A program made the position numbers and the translations under genes. A DNA stretch of 42,175 nucleotides from a virus. Positions 15,485 through 23,075 of this stretch are shown piece after piece; the first letter of the stretch is position 1; every line of letters begins with the position of its first letter. The notes beneath the pieces are model-generated. The model did no database searches and was not told where the DNA came from. It was given only the letters and a program-made list of their open reading frames with translations. Where the stretch lies: positions 1-42,175 of the IMG/VR virus record IMGVR_UViG_3300047666_000695; one strand, given 5' to 3'.

Positions 15485-16651
15485 TTAGCCAAGCAATGTG
15501 GCCACAAAGTCAGGCTTCCAAACTTTCGCACCGTAGAAAGTGGTGATGTCAAGCATGGATTTGCCGTAGCCTTTGTAAAGCGCCATCTCGTAAACAAGGC
15601 CGGAGAACGGGTCTTGAACCGTCATACGATCCGTTGCTATATCGCCGCCCTGTGGCATTGCGGGTGGACGCACAACCAACTCGGCAGCCGCGCGATGGAA
15701 TGCCACGTTGCCGGTGTAGTTGTTCAGCACTGTGATGTTGTCGTTATCAAGCAACTCGATACGAACACCAGGCGCGGCAATTGTGATATTGCCAGTCGCG
15801 CCGGATGCAAGGCCGACCTCAACGACATACTTGTTTGTCGCGTCGCTTGCGAACGTGATCACGTCACCGGCCTTGTAGCCCGTCGCGCCCGCTGTAATGT
15901 TCTCAACAGGAATGACAGTCGTACCAACAACAACGCCAGCCGCGTTATTCGTGCGGCCACCTGTTGCCGTACCTTTGACGTGTGCAGTAATGCCGTTGGA
16001 TTCTTTCAGCATCAAGCCTTGAAGGTTAAGCAATTCGCCCCGGCGCAACAGTTCTTCGCCGCCCGCTTCGTTGACCTTTTGCAATTGCGCGAGGTTGCGC
16101 AACTTGGTGCCAGCCGCCGTATTCATAGCGATAGTGGCCTGACCATCGAGGGGCATACCGTTATCAACAAGGATTTGACGAATTTCCGCAATGCTGTCAA
16201 AATCAGATGCGAATGGCGTGGTGCCAGCCGTACCGATTGCGCGCGATGCACCAAGGGAAAGGGTCAAGGCCGCGTAGTTTTCGATCTTGTTCGTAATGCC
16301 GCGCATGGCTTGAGCGATTTGATCTCCATAGACTGTCTCATAACCCACGCCGTTATTCAACTTGCGGATGTCTTCGCCAGTGTACGGGATTTTTACGTTG
16401 GCAACTTTGTCGATTGTGGCCGTTTTGTTGTCAACGGTTTGGTCGTCGCCCTCGGGGATCGTCATTGAAGGCGTGTAGGCTTCGTTGACTGTGGTGGCGC
16501 GGGTGAACGCGGAACGGACAACGCCGCCGAATGCAGCGCGCTCTGTGCCTGCGTTGATCGTCATGGAAGGCACAACGCCTACAAGTTCGCGGCCAACAAT
16601 GTCGGCTGCTTTGTAGATGTCTGCTGCGAGGTCGTCAAATACGTTTGCCAT
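15485..16651 (-). CDS. Major capsid protein, P22 gp5-like (388 aa)
   Basis: Starts MANVFDDLAADIYKAADIVG and shows features of the P22 coat family: an N-terminal arm, a central inserted domain with NNAAGVVVGTTVIPV and KAGDVITFASDATNKYVV (about residues 235 to 300), and the C-terminal AFHRAAAELVVRPPAMPQGG, with DPFSGLVYEMALYKGYGK. The SD (AAAAGGAGCC) is strong. It follows the scaffold gene, as expected. The HK97 fold is assumed; the family is usual in podoviruses but also occurs in siphoviruses. Confidence 0.9.
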   Translation of the reverse strand: MANVFDDLAADIYKAADIVGRELVGVVPSMTINAGTERAAFGGVVRSAFTRATTVNEAYTPSMTIPEGDDQTVDNKTATIDKVANVKIPYTGEDIRKLNNGVGYETVYGDQIAQAMRGITNKIENYAALTLSLGASRAIGTAGTTPFASDFDSIAEIRQILVDNGMPLDGQATIAMNTAAGTKLRNLAQLQKVNEAGGEELLRRGELLNLQGLMLKESNGITAHVKGTATGGRTNNAAGVVVGTTVIPVENITAGATGYKAGDVITFASDATNKYVVEVGLASGATGNITIAAPGVRIELLDNDNITVLNNYTGNVAFHRAAAELVVRPPAMPQGGDIATDRMTVQDPFSGLVYEMALYKGYGKSMLDITTFYGAKVWKPDFVATLLG

Positions 16652-16671
16652 TTTTTAGGCTCCTTTTGCGG

Positions 16672-17376
16672 TTAGTCTTTTACTGCGCCGCCTGATTTAA
16701 AAAATGTCATTCGCTCATCCTGTGACATTGCGTCTAGATTTGAGCGTGTGACTGTGGGTTTGTCAGGCGTCCCGCCTTGTGATCCGGCTGGCTTCCCGCC
16801 GCCGCCCTTGCCAGCATCCCGAACCGCGTACGATTTGGATGTTGCAAGCTCCTTGGCCAGATCGGCTAAGGTTGCGCCGTGATCGGAACCTGATCCAATC
16901 ATCGGCTTTCCGTCGGACGTCATCACCTGAGCAGTGCCGTCTTCTGTAAACTTGAGACGATTCATTGCGCTTGAGGCAATGTCGTCAATTGATTCTGAAA
17001 TAAAGCCAGCCTTTGCAAGCTCGGCTTTGAGGTCTGACGATGCGCCGCGCTGCATCATTTTGCTAATGCGGTCGTTTGCGCCAGTCAGCTTGCCTTCGTA
17101 ATCGGATTTCATCGCGTCCAGCTTGGCCTGTGCATCGTCTGCGCCCTTGCCGTTGCCCTTGGCCTTTTCGGTCAGGTCGGCAATTTGCGCGTCCAGATCG
17201 GCAGGCGTGCCAAACCTAGACCACGCTGCAGCGTTTCCGCGCTCTTTTGACAGGGCGGTTTTCAGGCCCGCCACGTCCTCTGGTGCAGCAAGTGCGCCAA
17301 GGTCAAGAGAACCTTCTGATACGTGGCCTTGTAGCCATTCTGGAAGGGTTGTTGCGTCTGAGATTTCGATTTTCAT
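16672..17376 (-). CDS. Capsid scaffolding protein (234 aa)
   Basis: Charged, Gly/Lys-rich helical protein with a coiled-coil middle (TEKAKGNGKGADDAQAKLDA) and a disordered C-terminus (GKGGGGKPAGSQGGTPDKP). The last 25 residues (TRSNLDAMSQDERMTFFKSG) are the short helix phages use to bind coat protein. The open frame extends to 17514, but that upstream part crosses the terminators at 17421..17498, so the ATG at 17376 is taken. It should guide procapsid assembly and leave on maturation. Confidence 0.8.
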   Translation of the reverse strand: MKIEISDATTLPEWLQGHVSEGSLDLGALAAPEDVAGLKTALSKERGNAAAWSRFGTPADLDAQIADLTEKAKGNGKGADDAQAKLDAMKSDYEGKLTGANDRISKMMQRGASSDLKAELAKAGFISESIDDIASSAMNRLKFTEDGTAQVMTSDGKPMIGSGSDHGATLADLAKELATSKSYAVRDAGKGGGGKPAGSQGGTPDKPTVTRSNLDAMSQDERMTFFKSGGAVKD

Positions 17377-17420
17377 AGTCAGCTTCCCGCTGTTAAACGC
17401 GTTAGCATCCCGCCAACGCA

Positions 17421-17441
17421 AAAATCCCCGCCTAAGCAGGG
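17421..17441 (-). terminator. Second terminator upstream of scaffold gene
   Basis: On the minus strand CCCTGC/GCGGGG form a stem with one G-U pair and a 4-base loop, followed by ATTTTTG. It lies 30 bases beyond the stronger terminator at 17461..17498. Preceded by ACAATCGAA, then CAACCC, as is the hairpin at 13490. Confidence 0.55.
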
Positions 17442-17460
17442 TTGTTTGGTTCGATTGTAA

Positions 17461-17498
17461 TAAAAAACCCGCCCAGAGGCGCATCAATGAGAGGCGGG
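17461..17498 (-). terminator. Rho-independent terminator of the 59-aa unit
   Basis: On the minus strand CCCGCC and GGCGGG (6 bp) enclose a 19-base loop that can itself fold, followed at once by TTTTTT. It lies downstream of the 59-aa gene and upstream of the scaffold gene, and so closes a one-gene transcription unit, while partial read-through would feed the head operon. Confidence 0.7.
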
Positions 17499-17583
17499 GC
17501 AGGTTATGCGGCAATTACCTCCGCAAGTCACAGTTATTCAAGCACACAAATACACTACTTTTGCGCGGGATGCAAGGGGTTTG

Positions 17584-17763
17584 TTAGGGGGCTGTTGCGC
17601 AAGTCTCAAGGATTATAAAATCAGTTCCTTGAGGGATGTCATCGGGAGACTTGCAAAAAACAGACTTAACGCCCATGCCATCGCCAACCTCTATTCTAAT
17701 CGGAAATTTTTTCGGATTAAATGGCGGCGCACCTGTGATGTTGTATATTGCTTTTTCAAACAT
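17584..17763 (-). CDS. Moron-like small protein between head genes (59 aa)
   Basis: Found by direct reading. It begins MFEKAIYNITGAPPFNPKKF and ends FIILETCATAP. The start is backed by a very strong AGAGGAGAA ribosome-binding site and a promoter (17788..17816) overlapping the end of the minor head gene; two terminators follow. The pattern is beta-rich (FPIRIEVGDG, VKSVFCKSP). A gene with its own promoter and terminator inserted between head genes is the definition of a moron. Function unknown. Confidence 0.75.
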   Translation of the reverse strand: MFEKAIYNITGAPPFNPKKFPIRIEVGDGMGVKSVFCKSPDDIPQGTDFIILETCATAP

Positions 17764-17787
17764 GGTATTCTCCTCTGGTTCATCCCA

Positions 17788-17816
17788 ACCCTACACCCGT
17801 TCCCGCAATTCCTCAA
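17788..17816 (-). promoter_or_regulatory. Promoter of moron-like gene (TAnGGT family)
   Basis: TTGAGG (17811..17816) and TAGGGT (17788..17793) are exactly 17 bp apart, with 24 bases from the -10 box to the ATG at 17763. The leader (GGTTGGGATGAACCAGAGGAGAA) closely matches that of the 93-aa gene at 19151, so the two start regions probably arose by duplication. Confidence 0.6.
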
Positions 17817-18873
17817 GCGTTAATGGCCGCCCGTTTGCATCCATCAAATCACGGAATGAAATATCACCGTCGCGCCATAGCTTTGCACGACCTACGCCAA
17901 GGTTTTCGTTCTGCTCTGTGACTGTGCGACGTGATAGCCAGCCCTCAAATGTCGTGTCTTGCGGGATCTGCCCATCGAGGCTTGCGCGTGTGGATTCTGG
18001 CACTTCGTCAATGTCCAAGCCCAATTCCCTAAATGACTTGAGAACCGGCGTTGATGTTGACCGGCATCCCCAATGCAGATTGCCCGGTCCACCACGCCAA
18101 GGCAGAGTGTGGTCAATTGGATCATGCGCTCCAACGGTATAGGTCAGCCCGTCGCGTGCGCTGCATTCAACCGTTGTCCGCAAGTCAATTGTGCTCAACC
18201 ATTGCTCGGCCTTAATGATGTCGTCGTTGTCATTGTAGACCGCCTGCCGCGATGCCTGAGACACGGCCTGCGTTGCGGACCTCACAAGGCTGTCGGCATG
18301 GTGGCGCGTGGTTTTCATAAACCCTTCGACCGCCTCGCCATTCTGTTTGCCGCCCCTTATGCGACGGATAAGTTGGGCGTTTGTTTCGCCCTGTGCAATC
18401 CCTAGCCGCATGTTGTCTTGGAACCGCTTAAGCGTGTCTCCTGCCTGCCGTGAGACCCAATCAGATACCGGCGCGCCCTGCACTAGCAAGTCGCCAGTGA
18501 TGGCCACCAGTTGCCCGCGTGTTAGCTCTGTGGTGATAAGCTGGACGCCTGCACCTTGATTGATTGCCGACACAGCAAACCGCGCTTCCATGTCCGCAAT
18601 CTCTCGCAACTCATTCGCAAGGCGCTTACCCTCGGCGCGATAAGATGCCGTGATAGTTTCCTTGACCTGCTTAAGGAGTTTTTCAAGCCGTGCCTGTCGC
18701 CGGGATATGCTGCCAATGCCTGTTGGGTCAATCTTGGCAATTTGCGCCACTATATCGCCCTGCAATGCATTCAGGAATCGCCCCGCATCACGCGACTGAC
18801 CCGCCGCCAGCCTTTGGAGGTCAAGCGCGCGGGTTGTCATGCGGTCTAGGATTTTATCGTTGGCGTTGGTCAT
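17791..18873 (-). CDS. Minor head protein, SPP1 gp7 / Mu gpF-like (360 aa)
   Basis: N-terminal helical half (QRLAAGQSRDAGRFLNALQG) and the C-terminal head-morphogenesis module: DSLVRSATQAVSQASRQAVY, then TVECSARDGLTYTVG, HTLPWRGGPGNLHWGCRS with the conserved Cys and His residues. Such proteins bind the portal and help procapsid assembly or DNA ejection. Its start overlaps the upstream coiled-coil gene as ATGA. Its 3' end contains the promoter of the next gene. Confidence 0.9.
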   Translation of the reverse strand: MTNANDKILDRMTTRALDLQRLAAGQSRDAGRFLNALQGDIVAQIAKIDPTGIGSISRRQARLEKLLKQVKETITASYRAEGKRLANELREIADMEARFAVSAINQGAGVQLITTELTRGQLVAITGDLLVQGAPVSDWVSRQAGDTLKRFQDNMRLGIAQGETNAQLIRRIRGGKQNGEAVEGFMKTTRHHADSLVRSATQAVSQASRQAVYNDNDDIIKAEQWLSTIDLRTTVECSARDGLTYTVGAHDPIDHTLPWRGGPGNLHWGCRSTSTPVLKSFRELGLDIDEVPESTRASLDGQIPQDTTFEGWLSRRTVTEQNENLGVGRAKLWRDGDISFRDLMDANGRPLTLEELRERV

Positions 18874-19151
18874 TTGGTGGGCTTCAGGGCGGCGCGGACT
18901 TTTCGCTCTACTGCGGCCCGATCCATGTTTGCGCCGGACAATGTGGCATTGGCAAGCGCAAGTGCCTCGGTTAACTCGGCAATGCGGGCTTCCAAATTTT
19001 GTTCTCGCACCTGTCCCGCAAATATACCCGCAATTAGCTCTCGGTTATGGGTCTCAAGATCGGCGATGCGGGCTTGCAATTCTCTGATTTCTTTCAGCGC
19101 ACTGGTCGGCATACTAAGCGCCGTTCCAATGCGGTCATTTACTTCTCTCAT
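18870..19151 (-). CDS. Coiled-coil protein before minor head gene (93 aa)
   Basis: Nearly all helix with heptad pattern (LKEIRELQARIADLETHNRE, then RIAELTEALALANATL) and a basic C-terminus. The ATG at 19151 follows AAAGGAGAAAACACC and the promoter at 19178..19206; upstream in-frame ATGs lie in the leader. Coupled by ATGA to the minor head gene, so it may be a head assembly partner. Family not recognised. Confidence 0.65.
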   Translation of the reverse strand: MREVNDRIGTALSMPTSALKEIRELQARIADLETHNRELIAGIFAGQVREQNLEARIAELTEALALANATLSGANMDRAAVERKVRAALKPTK

Positions 19152-19177
19152 GGTGTTTTCTCCTTTGGTTCGCCCCA

Positions 19178-19206
19178 ACCGTACGCCCTGGACTAAATTT
19201 AATCAA
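19178..19206 (-). promoter_or_regulatory. Late promoter of 93-aa gene (TAnGGT family)
   Basis: TTGATT (19201..19206) and TACGGT (19178..19183) with 17-bp spacing; the ATG is 26 bases further on. A 28-bp inverted repeat covers the -35 box and the whole spacer, so a dimeric regulator could block or activate it. Confidence 0.6.
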
Positions 19207-19211
19207 GGGCG
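19184..19211. repeat. 28-bp near-perfect inverted repeat over promoter
   Basis: Arms CGCCCTTGATTAAA and TTTAGTCCAGGGCG (minus strand) pair with one mismatch and one wobble, with no loop. There is no T-run after it, so it is more like an operator than a terminator. The core GATTAAATTTAGTC is almost a perfect palindrome. Confidence 0.7.
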
Positions 19212-19219
19212 TTGTTTGG

Positions 19220-20086
19220 TCAGATATAAGCCAGCATTGCAGTGACTTCACCCACAACGGTAAACGGGGTTGTGTCAGCATCAGCAACGCCCAACGTGCA
19301 AGCAAACGAAAGCCCCACGGAAAAGTCAATGCCAATGAATGCGGGTAGCGTGAACGAGCTTGACCCATTGGGCAGCGTGATTGTGATAAGTGGAATGTCA
19401 GTGCCTACCGTGGGTGCAGACGCTTTGTTGTATATTTTGAAATACCGCAATGTCGCAGCGCCGTTGACAATGTTAAGAATCGTCAGCTTGGCAGGCGATC
19501 CTTTAACTGCCGTAGCGTTCAACCCGGTGCCTGATATGAATTTTTGATAGACTGGCGTTCCGTCTGCTACTAAGCTAACATTTCCGATTTTCTTGGTTGT
19601 CTCAGCCGCAAGCGTGACCGTTCCCAGCGTACTAATCAAGCCAGATGAGTTTTCATCCCTGTGACCGTAAGCGACCGCTGAAATGGTGCCAGACGTGTAG
19701 GCGGAAACCCTCGCGCGAATGTATTTCGTAAGCACGGGAACCTTGACAACGCGATTTATCGTTGCCGTGGTTTGGCCCGTTCCGTTTGCGCTTGGGTCCG
19801 TTGTCGCGATTGCATAAAATGTGGTGTTGTCGTTTGAACCCTCAAAAGTGACAGTAGCCGCCCAAGTCCCTACAAGCTGGATGGAAATAAACTTATATTC
19901 CTCTGCGTCAAGGCTTGGTAGCACGTCTTCGTTTACTTGAGTGGCGTTGTTTGTTGCAACAATCGCCGGAAAAGAATGGATTCCCTCATGTCCGTCGCTT
20001 GAAAAGTTGATGACGTGCAGCGCCTTCGCGGTCGGGTGGACCGATGCGATGTCTGTGCTATCGCCTGATTTGATTTCTACTGCCAT
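19220..20086 (-). CDS. Virion beta-sandwich protein (288 aa)
   Basis: Starts MAVEIKSGDSTDIASVHPTA and contains beta-sandwich motifs: KFISIQLVGTWAATVTFEGS then DNTTFYAIA, and a second domain with TLRYFKIYNKASAPTVGTDI then PLITITLPNGSSSFTL. Proteins of this kind are common in marine phages as head decoration or fibre proteins. It follows the collagen-like gene within the head block, so an outer-capsid decoration role is likely but unproved. Confidence 0.65.
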   Translation of the reverse strand: MAVEIKSGDSTDIASVHPTAKALHVINFSSDGHEGIHSFPAIVATNNATQVNEDVLPSLDAEEYKFISIQLVGTWAATVTFEGSNDNTTFYAIATTDPSANGTGQTTATINRVVKVPVLTKYIRARVSAYTSGTISAVAYGHRDENSSGLISTLGTVTLAAETTKKIGNVSLVADGTPVYQKFISGTGLNATAVKGSPAKLTILNIVNGAATLRYFKIYNKASAPTVGTDIPLITITLPNGSSSFTLPAFIGIDFSVGLSFACTLGVADADTTPFTVVGEVTAMLAYI

Positions 20087-20096
20087 TTTCGTATTC

Positions 20097-20915
20097 CTAA
20101 ACTAGCGCCCATTGGACGTTGTATTTGCCATTTGCAGGCGCGTTGCCCATCGTTCCATATATCGTAAAACCTACACCCGGCACGATTGCGAACGCCTCAA
20201 CACGGATAGGGTCAATCAACAGGTCTTCTGCAATGTGATCGTCGGTGTCCTCGATCCGCATTTTCACTAAAACAACAGACGTTGCCGTGATTGAACCAAT
20301 GCCCGTCACCACAAAAGATGCTGTTTTATTTGACGCGCCAAAGTCTATCGTCGCAATGCCGCTCTCGCTTGAGCCGCCACTACCACCGCCGCTTGATGGA
20401 CCGCCCGCAATCATGCCTTGAAACTGGACTGCATCCTTGCCCTTGACACGGCCTGCGTCGATCTTGCGCCCATCGTCCAGCGTGATGATCAGGTGGCCGC
20501 GTTTGTTAATTTCTACGTCTTGGATGCCGTTGCCGGGGTCGCCGTCTGTGGCTGTTGCGTCCTTGCCGTCTGTTCCGTCTGTGCCGTCCTTGCCCTTTGG
20601 ACCTACTTGCCCCGCTTTACCGGTTTCGCCTTGGTCCCCTTGGTCCCCTTTTTCGCCCCGTATCGATTCGCCATCGTTGCCAGCGGCTCCCTGTAATCCG
20701 TTAGTCCCATTTTTTCCATCATTACCTTTGACCCCTGCCAAGCCGTCCGAACCGTCTGCTCCGTCGCTACCATTTTTTCCATCCGTTCCATTTGCACCAT
20801 CCCTGCCATCCTGTCCATCAATACCGTTTAACGCCTCACGCGCTTCGACAAGCTTAAGCCGGTCGCGCAACATTGCAAAGCCCTTGCCGACAAATTCGCC
20901 TAGCTCGTTATCCAT
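20097..20915 (-). CDS. Collagen-like virion protein (272 aa)
   Basis: Residues 1 to 30 are helical (GKGFAMLRDRLKLVEAREAL); 31 to about 120 are Gly-X-Y collagen repeats rich in Asp, Asn and Lys (GIDGQDGRDGANGTDGKNGS) with one interruption (GESIRGEKGD); the C-terminal 130 residues are beta-rich with a Gly/Ser linker. Collagen repeats form trimeric rods in phage fibres; lying between portal and head genes this could be a capsid or neck fibre. The ATG at 20915 overlaps the methyltransferase end by 8 bases. Confidence 0.8.
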   Translation of the reverse strand: MDNELGEFVGKGFAMLRDRLKLVEAREALNGIDGQDGRDGANGTDGKNGSDGADGSDGLAGVKGNDGKNGTNGLQGAAGNDGESIRGEKGDQGDQGETGKAGQVGPKGKDGTDGTDGKDATATDGDPGNGIQDVEINKRGHLIITLDDGRKIDAGRVKGKDAVQFQGMIAGGPSSGGGSGGSSESGIATIDFGASNKTASFVVTGIGSITATSVVLVKMRIEDTDDHIAEDLLIDPIRVEAFAIVPGVGFTIYGTMGNAPANGKYNVQWALV

Positions 20916-21642
20916 TTGCGCATTCCGGTTCTGGCGTGCCTGCGATCCGCTTAGACGCCGCTGCAAAATAATCCGCGTCCATTTCAATCCCAGTAAACGA
21001 GCGGTTGAGGTTCTTGCAAGCAACGCCTGTTGTTCCTGATCCCATTGTAAAGTCCAGCACGGTTTCGCCTTCGTTGGTGTAGGTCCTGATTAGGTATTCC
21101 ATGAGGGCAACGGGCTTTTGGGTCGGGTGTAGGCCGCGTTCTGCGGAAAAATTAACCACTGATAACGGGTAGCGAGATCCGTAATTAACCGTTGGCTTGT
21201 CGTTTGCATGATGCCCATAACAACCATTTTGTGTCCGCTTGCTGTCCCACTTATAAGGCGAACCTAAAATCATCTGCGCATTGTATACCCCTGCAGCCGA
21301 GCCGAAAACAATAATGTCTTCATGCGCTCGCATTGGTGATTTCTTGGCATTAAGATGCCCTGTGGCACGGTTTTTCTTCCAAACCCAGCAATACTTAAAC
21401 ATCTGCACATTCGACATGATCAACGCCGATGTAAACGGCTGCGATGCCGTCAACACAATCGCCCCGTTCTTTTTGGTGATCCGTTTCAACTGTTCCCACA
21501 TAGGCTCGAACGGAATGACCGAATCCCACTTGCACGCGGTCGTCCCATAGGGCGGATCAGTCATGACCATATCAACCGAACCGTCTGGGATGTCGCGCAT
21601 GGCCTCTAGGCAGTCCGCGTTGATGAGCTTGCAGTTATCCAT
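20908..21642 (-). CDS. DNA methyltransferase, beta class (N6-adenine or N4-cytosine)
   Basis: A 244-residue enzyme with catalytic motif DPPYGT at residues 29 to 34, followed near the C-terminus by the SAM-binding motif VLDFTMGSGTTGVA (about 195 to 208) and HPTQKPVALMEYLIR before it. Motif IV before motif I is the beta order shared with CcrM-like enzymes. It overlaps the portal gene by 8 bases, so it is expressed with structural genes; that fits late methylation of progeny DNA before packaging. Target site unknown. Confidence 0.88.
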   Translation of the reverse strand: MDNCKLINADCLEAMRDIPDGSVDMVMTDPPYGTTACKWDSVIPFEPMWEQLKRITKKNGAIVLTASQPFTSALIMSNVQMFKYCWVWKKNRATGHLNAKKSPMRAHEDIIVFGSAAGVYNAQMILGSPYKWDSKRTQNGCYGHHANDKPTVNYGSRYPLSVVNFSAERGLHPTQKPVALMEYLIRTYTNEGETVLDFTMGSGTTGVACKNLNRSFTGIEMDADYFAAASKRIAGTPEPECANG

Positions 21643-23065
21643 TTAAGGCCGCCAATGCGCTATCCACACCGCTCGGCCCGGTAAGGTCAAGCCCCTCGCC
21701 TGTTAGGTCAGGTGGTGCGCTTGCAATGGCGTCCATGTCCGCTTGAGTGTCCAGATCGGGGCTTAGGAACCCGCGTCGTTTGCGCTCTGCGTAGTAAGCC
21801 TCTTTTGACAACAGGCCCAACGATACGTCAGTTTGCATAACCTGCACTTCTTGCGCGGTTAACGGAACGATACCAAAATCTTTGTTGACTTCAACCGTTA
21901 TGACCTGTTCCGGATCGCCAGCATAGAACGCCATCCATTCAAGCGCCTGTTCAATCGCGTCTTTGAGGTTGTCGGCCATTTGTGACAGTGTAGAGGTTTC
22001 CTTGGTAGAATCTAGCACGGCTCCGGTTGCGGTTTCGTGGCTGGCGACTAATAGCTGTAATCCAAGCGCCTGCATTTGGTATTGGAGGTCTTGCAAATCA
22101 GTCCTGCCAGATCCGATGGCCGCGCCTGAGTGCTCAACCCATCCAAGGCTGCCAGCCGGGTCTTGAATGTCAACAGCAGTTCCGGCGCTAATGACCAACG
22201 GATCGTCAGATTGCCGACCTGTTGCAACTAATATCGGCACGCGCGCAAAATGCAAAATGTTTCGCTGGTCTGATTGGGATTGCCAATGCGCGATGTTTAC
22301 GTCTGCCAAGTCCTCAAGGACAGGCTCGGCAATGAAAAACCCTGTGCGCTGTGCATAGAACGGAATGACTGTTATTTCTTCTGCGCCAGATGTGTACTCA
22401 TCAAACACAAGCCATTCGTCTTTGTCGTTTTTGCGGTAGATCCGCACTGACACCGTGCTGCCCTCGCGTGTCAAAACCCGCACCTGATCCACATTGATCT
22501 GCGTAAACTCGTCTTCGGGGTCGTCCTCTGTGACTGACTCTAAAATCCGCAGCATCGACAGGGCAAGCACGTTGTTGAATTGCTCTGTCTTGAACCCAAG
22601 GATGTCCTCAACGCGCAAGTGTACCATGTAGGGACGCAGGCCCAACGACGCAGCCGCCGCGCGTGTTGTCTCGCCCTCACGTCGCGGTGCATCAACCATA
22701 ATAAATGAAATACCCGGCACAAACGCATCCTTGAAAACGTCAGACGCAAACGCGCTAAGGTCTTGCCCTTGCATATTGATGTCTGTGGCAAATTCTTTGA
22801 GGCGTTCGCTGCCGTCGATGATCTCAATTGGCTTGGTAAACACGCGGCCTGTCATGTCTTTGACCGTTTTCCGCATCCCGTTAAACAGCCAAGATGAGGC
22901 TAACCGCGCCTCGTAATCTTCGTCGGCCTCGGCTTTGAATTTGGGCAGGTATGTCTTGCCCGCTTCCCTCATCGCATCAGTGCCACCCATAAGCGCGCGG
23001 CCCTTTTCGGCAGCATCAACCATTTTGGCCATCGCTTTAGATCGCTTGTTTACGGTTTTTGACAT
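21635..23065 (-). CDS. Portal protein, DUF4055 type (476 aa)
   Basis: Typical features: EDYEARLASSWLFNGMRKTVKDMTG near the N-terminus, TKPIEI, central wing strands (EEITVIPFYAQRTGF), ADVNIAHWQSQSDQRNILHF, then the helix with ALGLQLLVASHETATGAVLDSTKET, and a C-terminal region (TDVSLGLLSKEAYYAERKRR). It forms the dodecameric DNA gate at the packaging vertex. It follows the large terminase by 10 bases. Confidence 0.9.
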   Translation of the reverse strand: MSKTVNKRSKAMAKMVDAAEKGRALMGGTDAMREAGKTYLPKFKAEADEDYEARLASSWLFNGMRKTVKDMTGRVFTKPIEIIDGSERLKEFATDINMQGQDLSAFASDVFKDAFVPGISFIMVDAPRREGETTRAAAASLGLRPYMVHLRVEDILGFKTEQFNNVLALSMLRILESVTEDDPEDEFTQINVDQVRVLTREGSTVSVRIYRKNDKDEWLVFDEYTSGAEEITVIPFYAQRTGFFIAEPVLEDLADVNIAHWQSQSDQRNILHFARVPILVATGRQSDDPLVISAGTAVDIQDPAGSLGWVEHSGAAIGSGRTDLQDLQYQMQALGLQLLVASHETATGAVLDSTKETSTLSQMADNLKDAIEQALEWMAFYAGDPEQVITVEVNKDFGIVPLTAQEVQVMQTDVSLGLLSKEAYYAERKRRGFLSPDLDTQADMDAIASAPPDLTGEGLDLTGPSGVDSALAALNG

Positions 23066-23075
23066 TGTGTTTTCC

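Noticed and set aside
15614-16468. 284-codon plus-strand frame opposite the coat protein gene
   Set aside because: Pure shadow of a strongly supported coat gene; no start signal and wrong orientation.
20437-21039. 200-codon proline/serine-rich frame on the plus strand
   Set aside because: It is the complement of Gly-X-Y collagen codons, which always yields Pro/Ser-rich antisense frames; no start signal and it runs against the operon.
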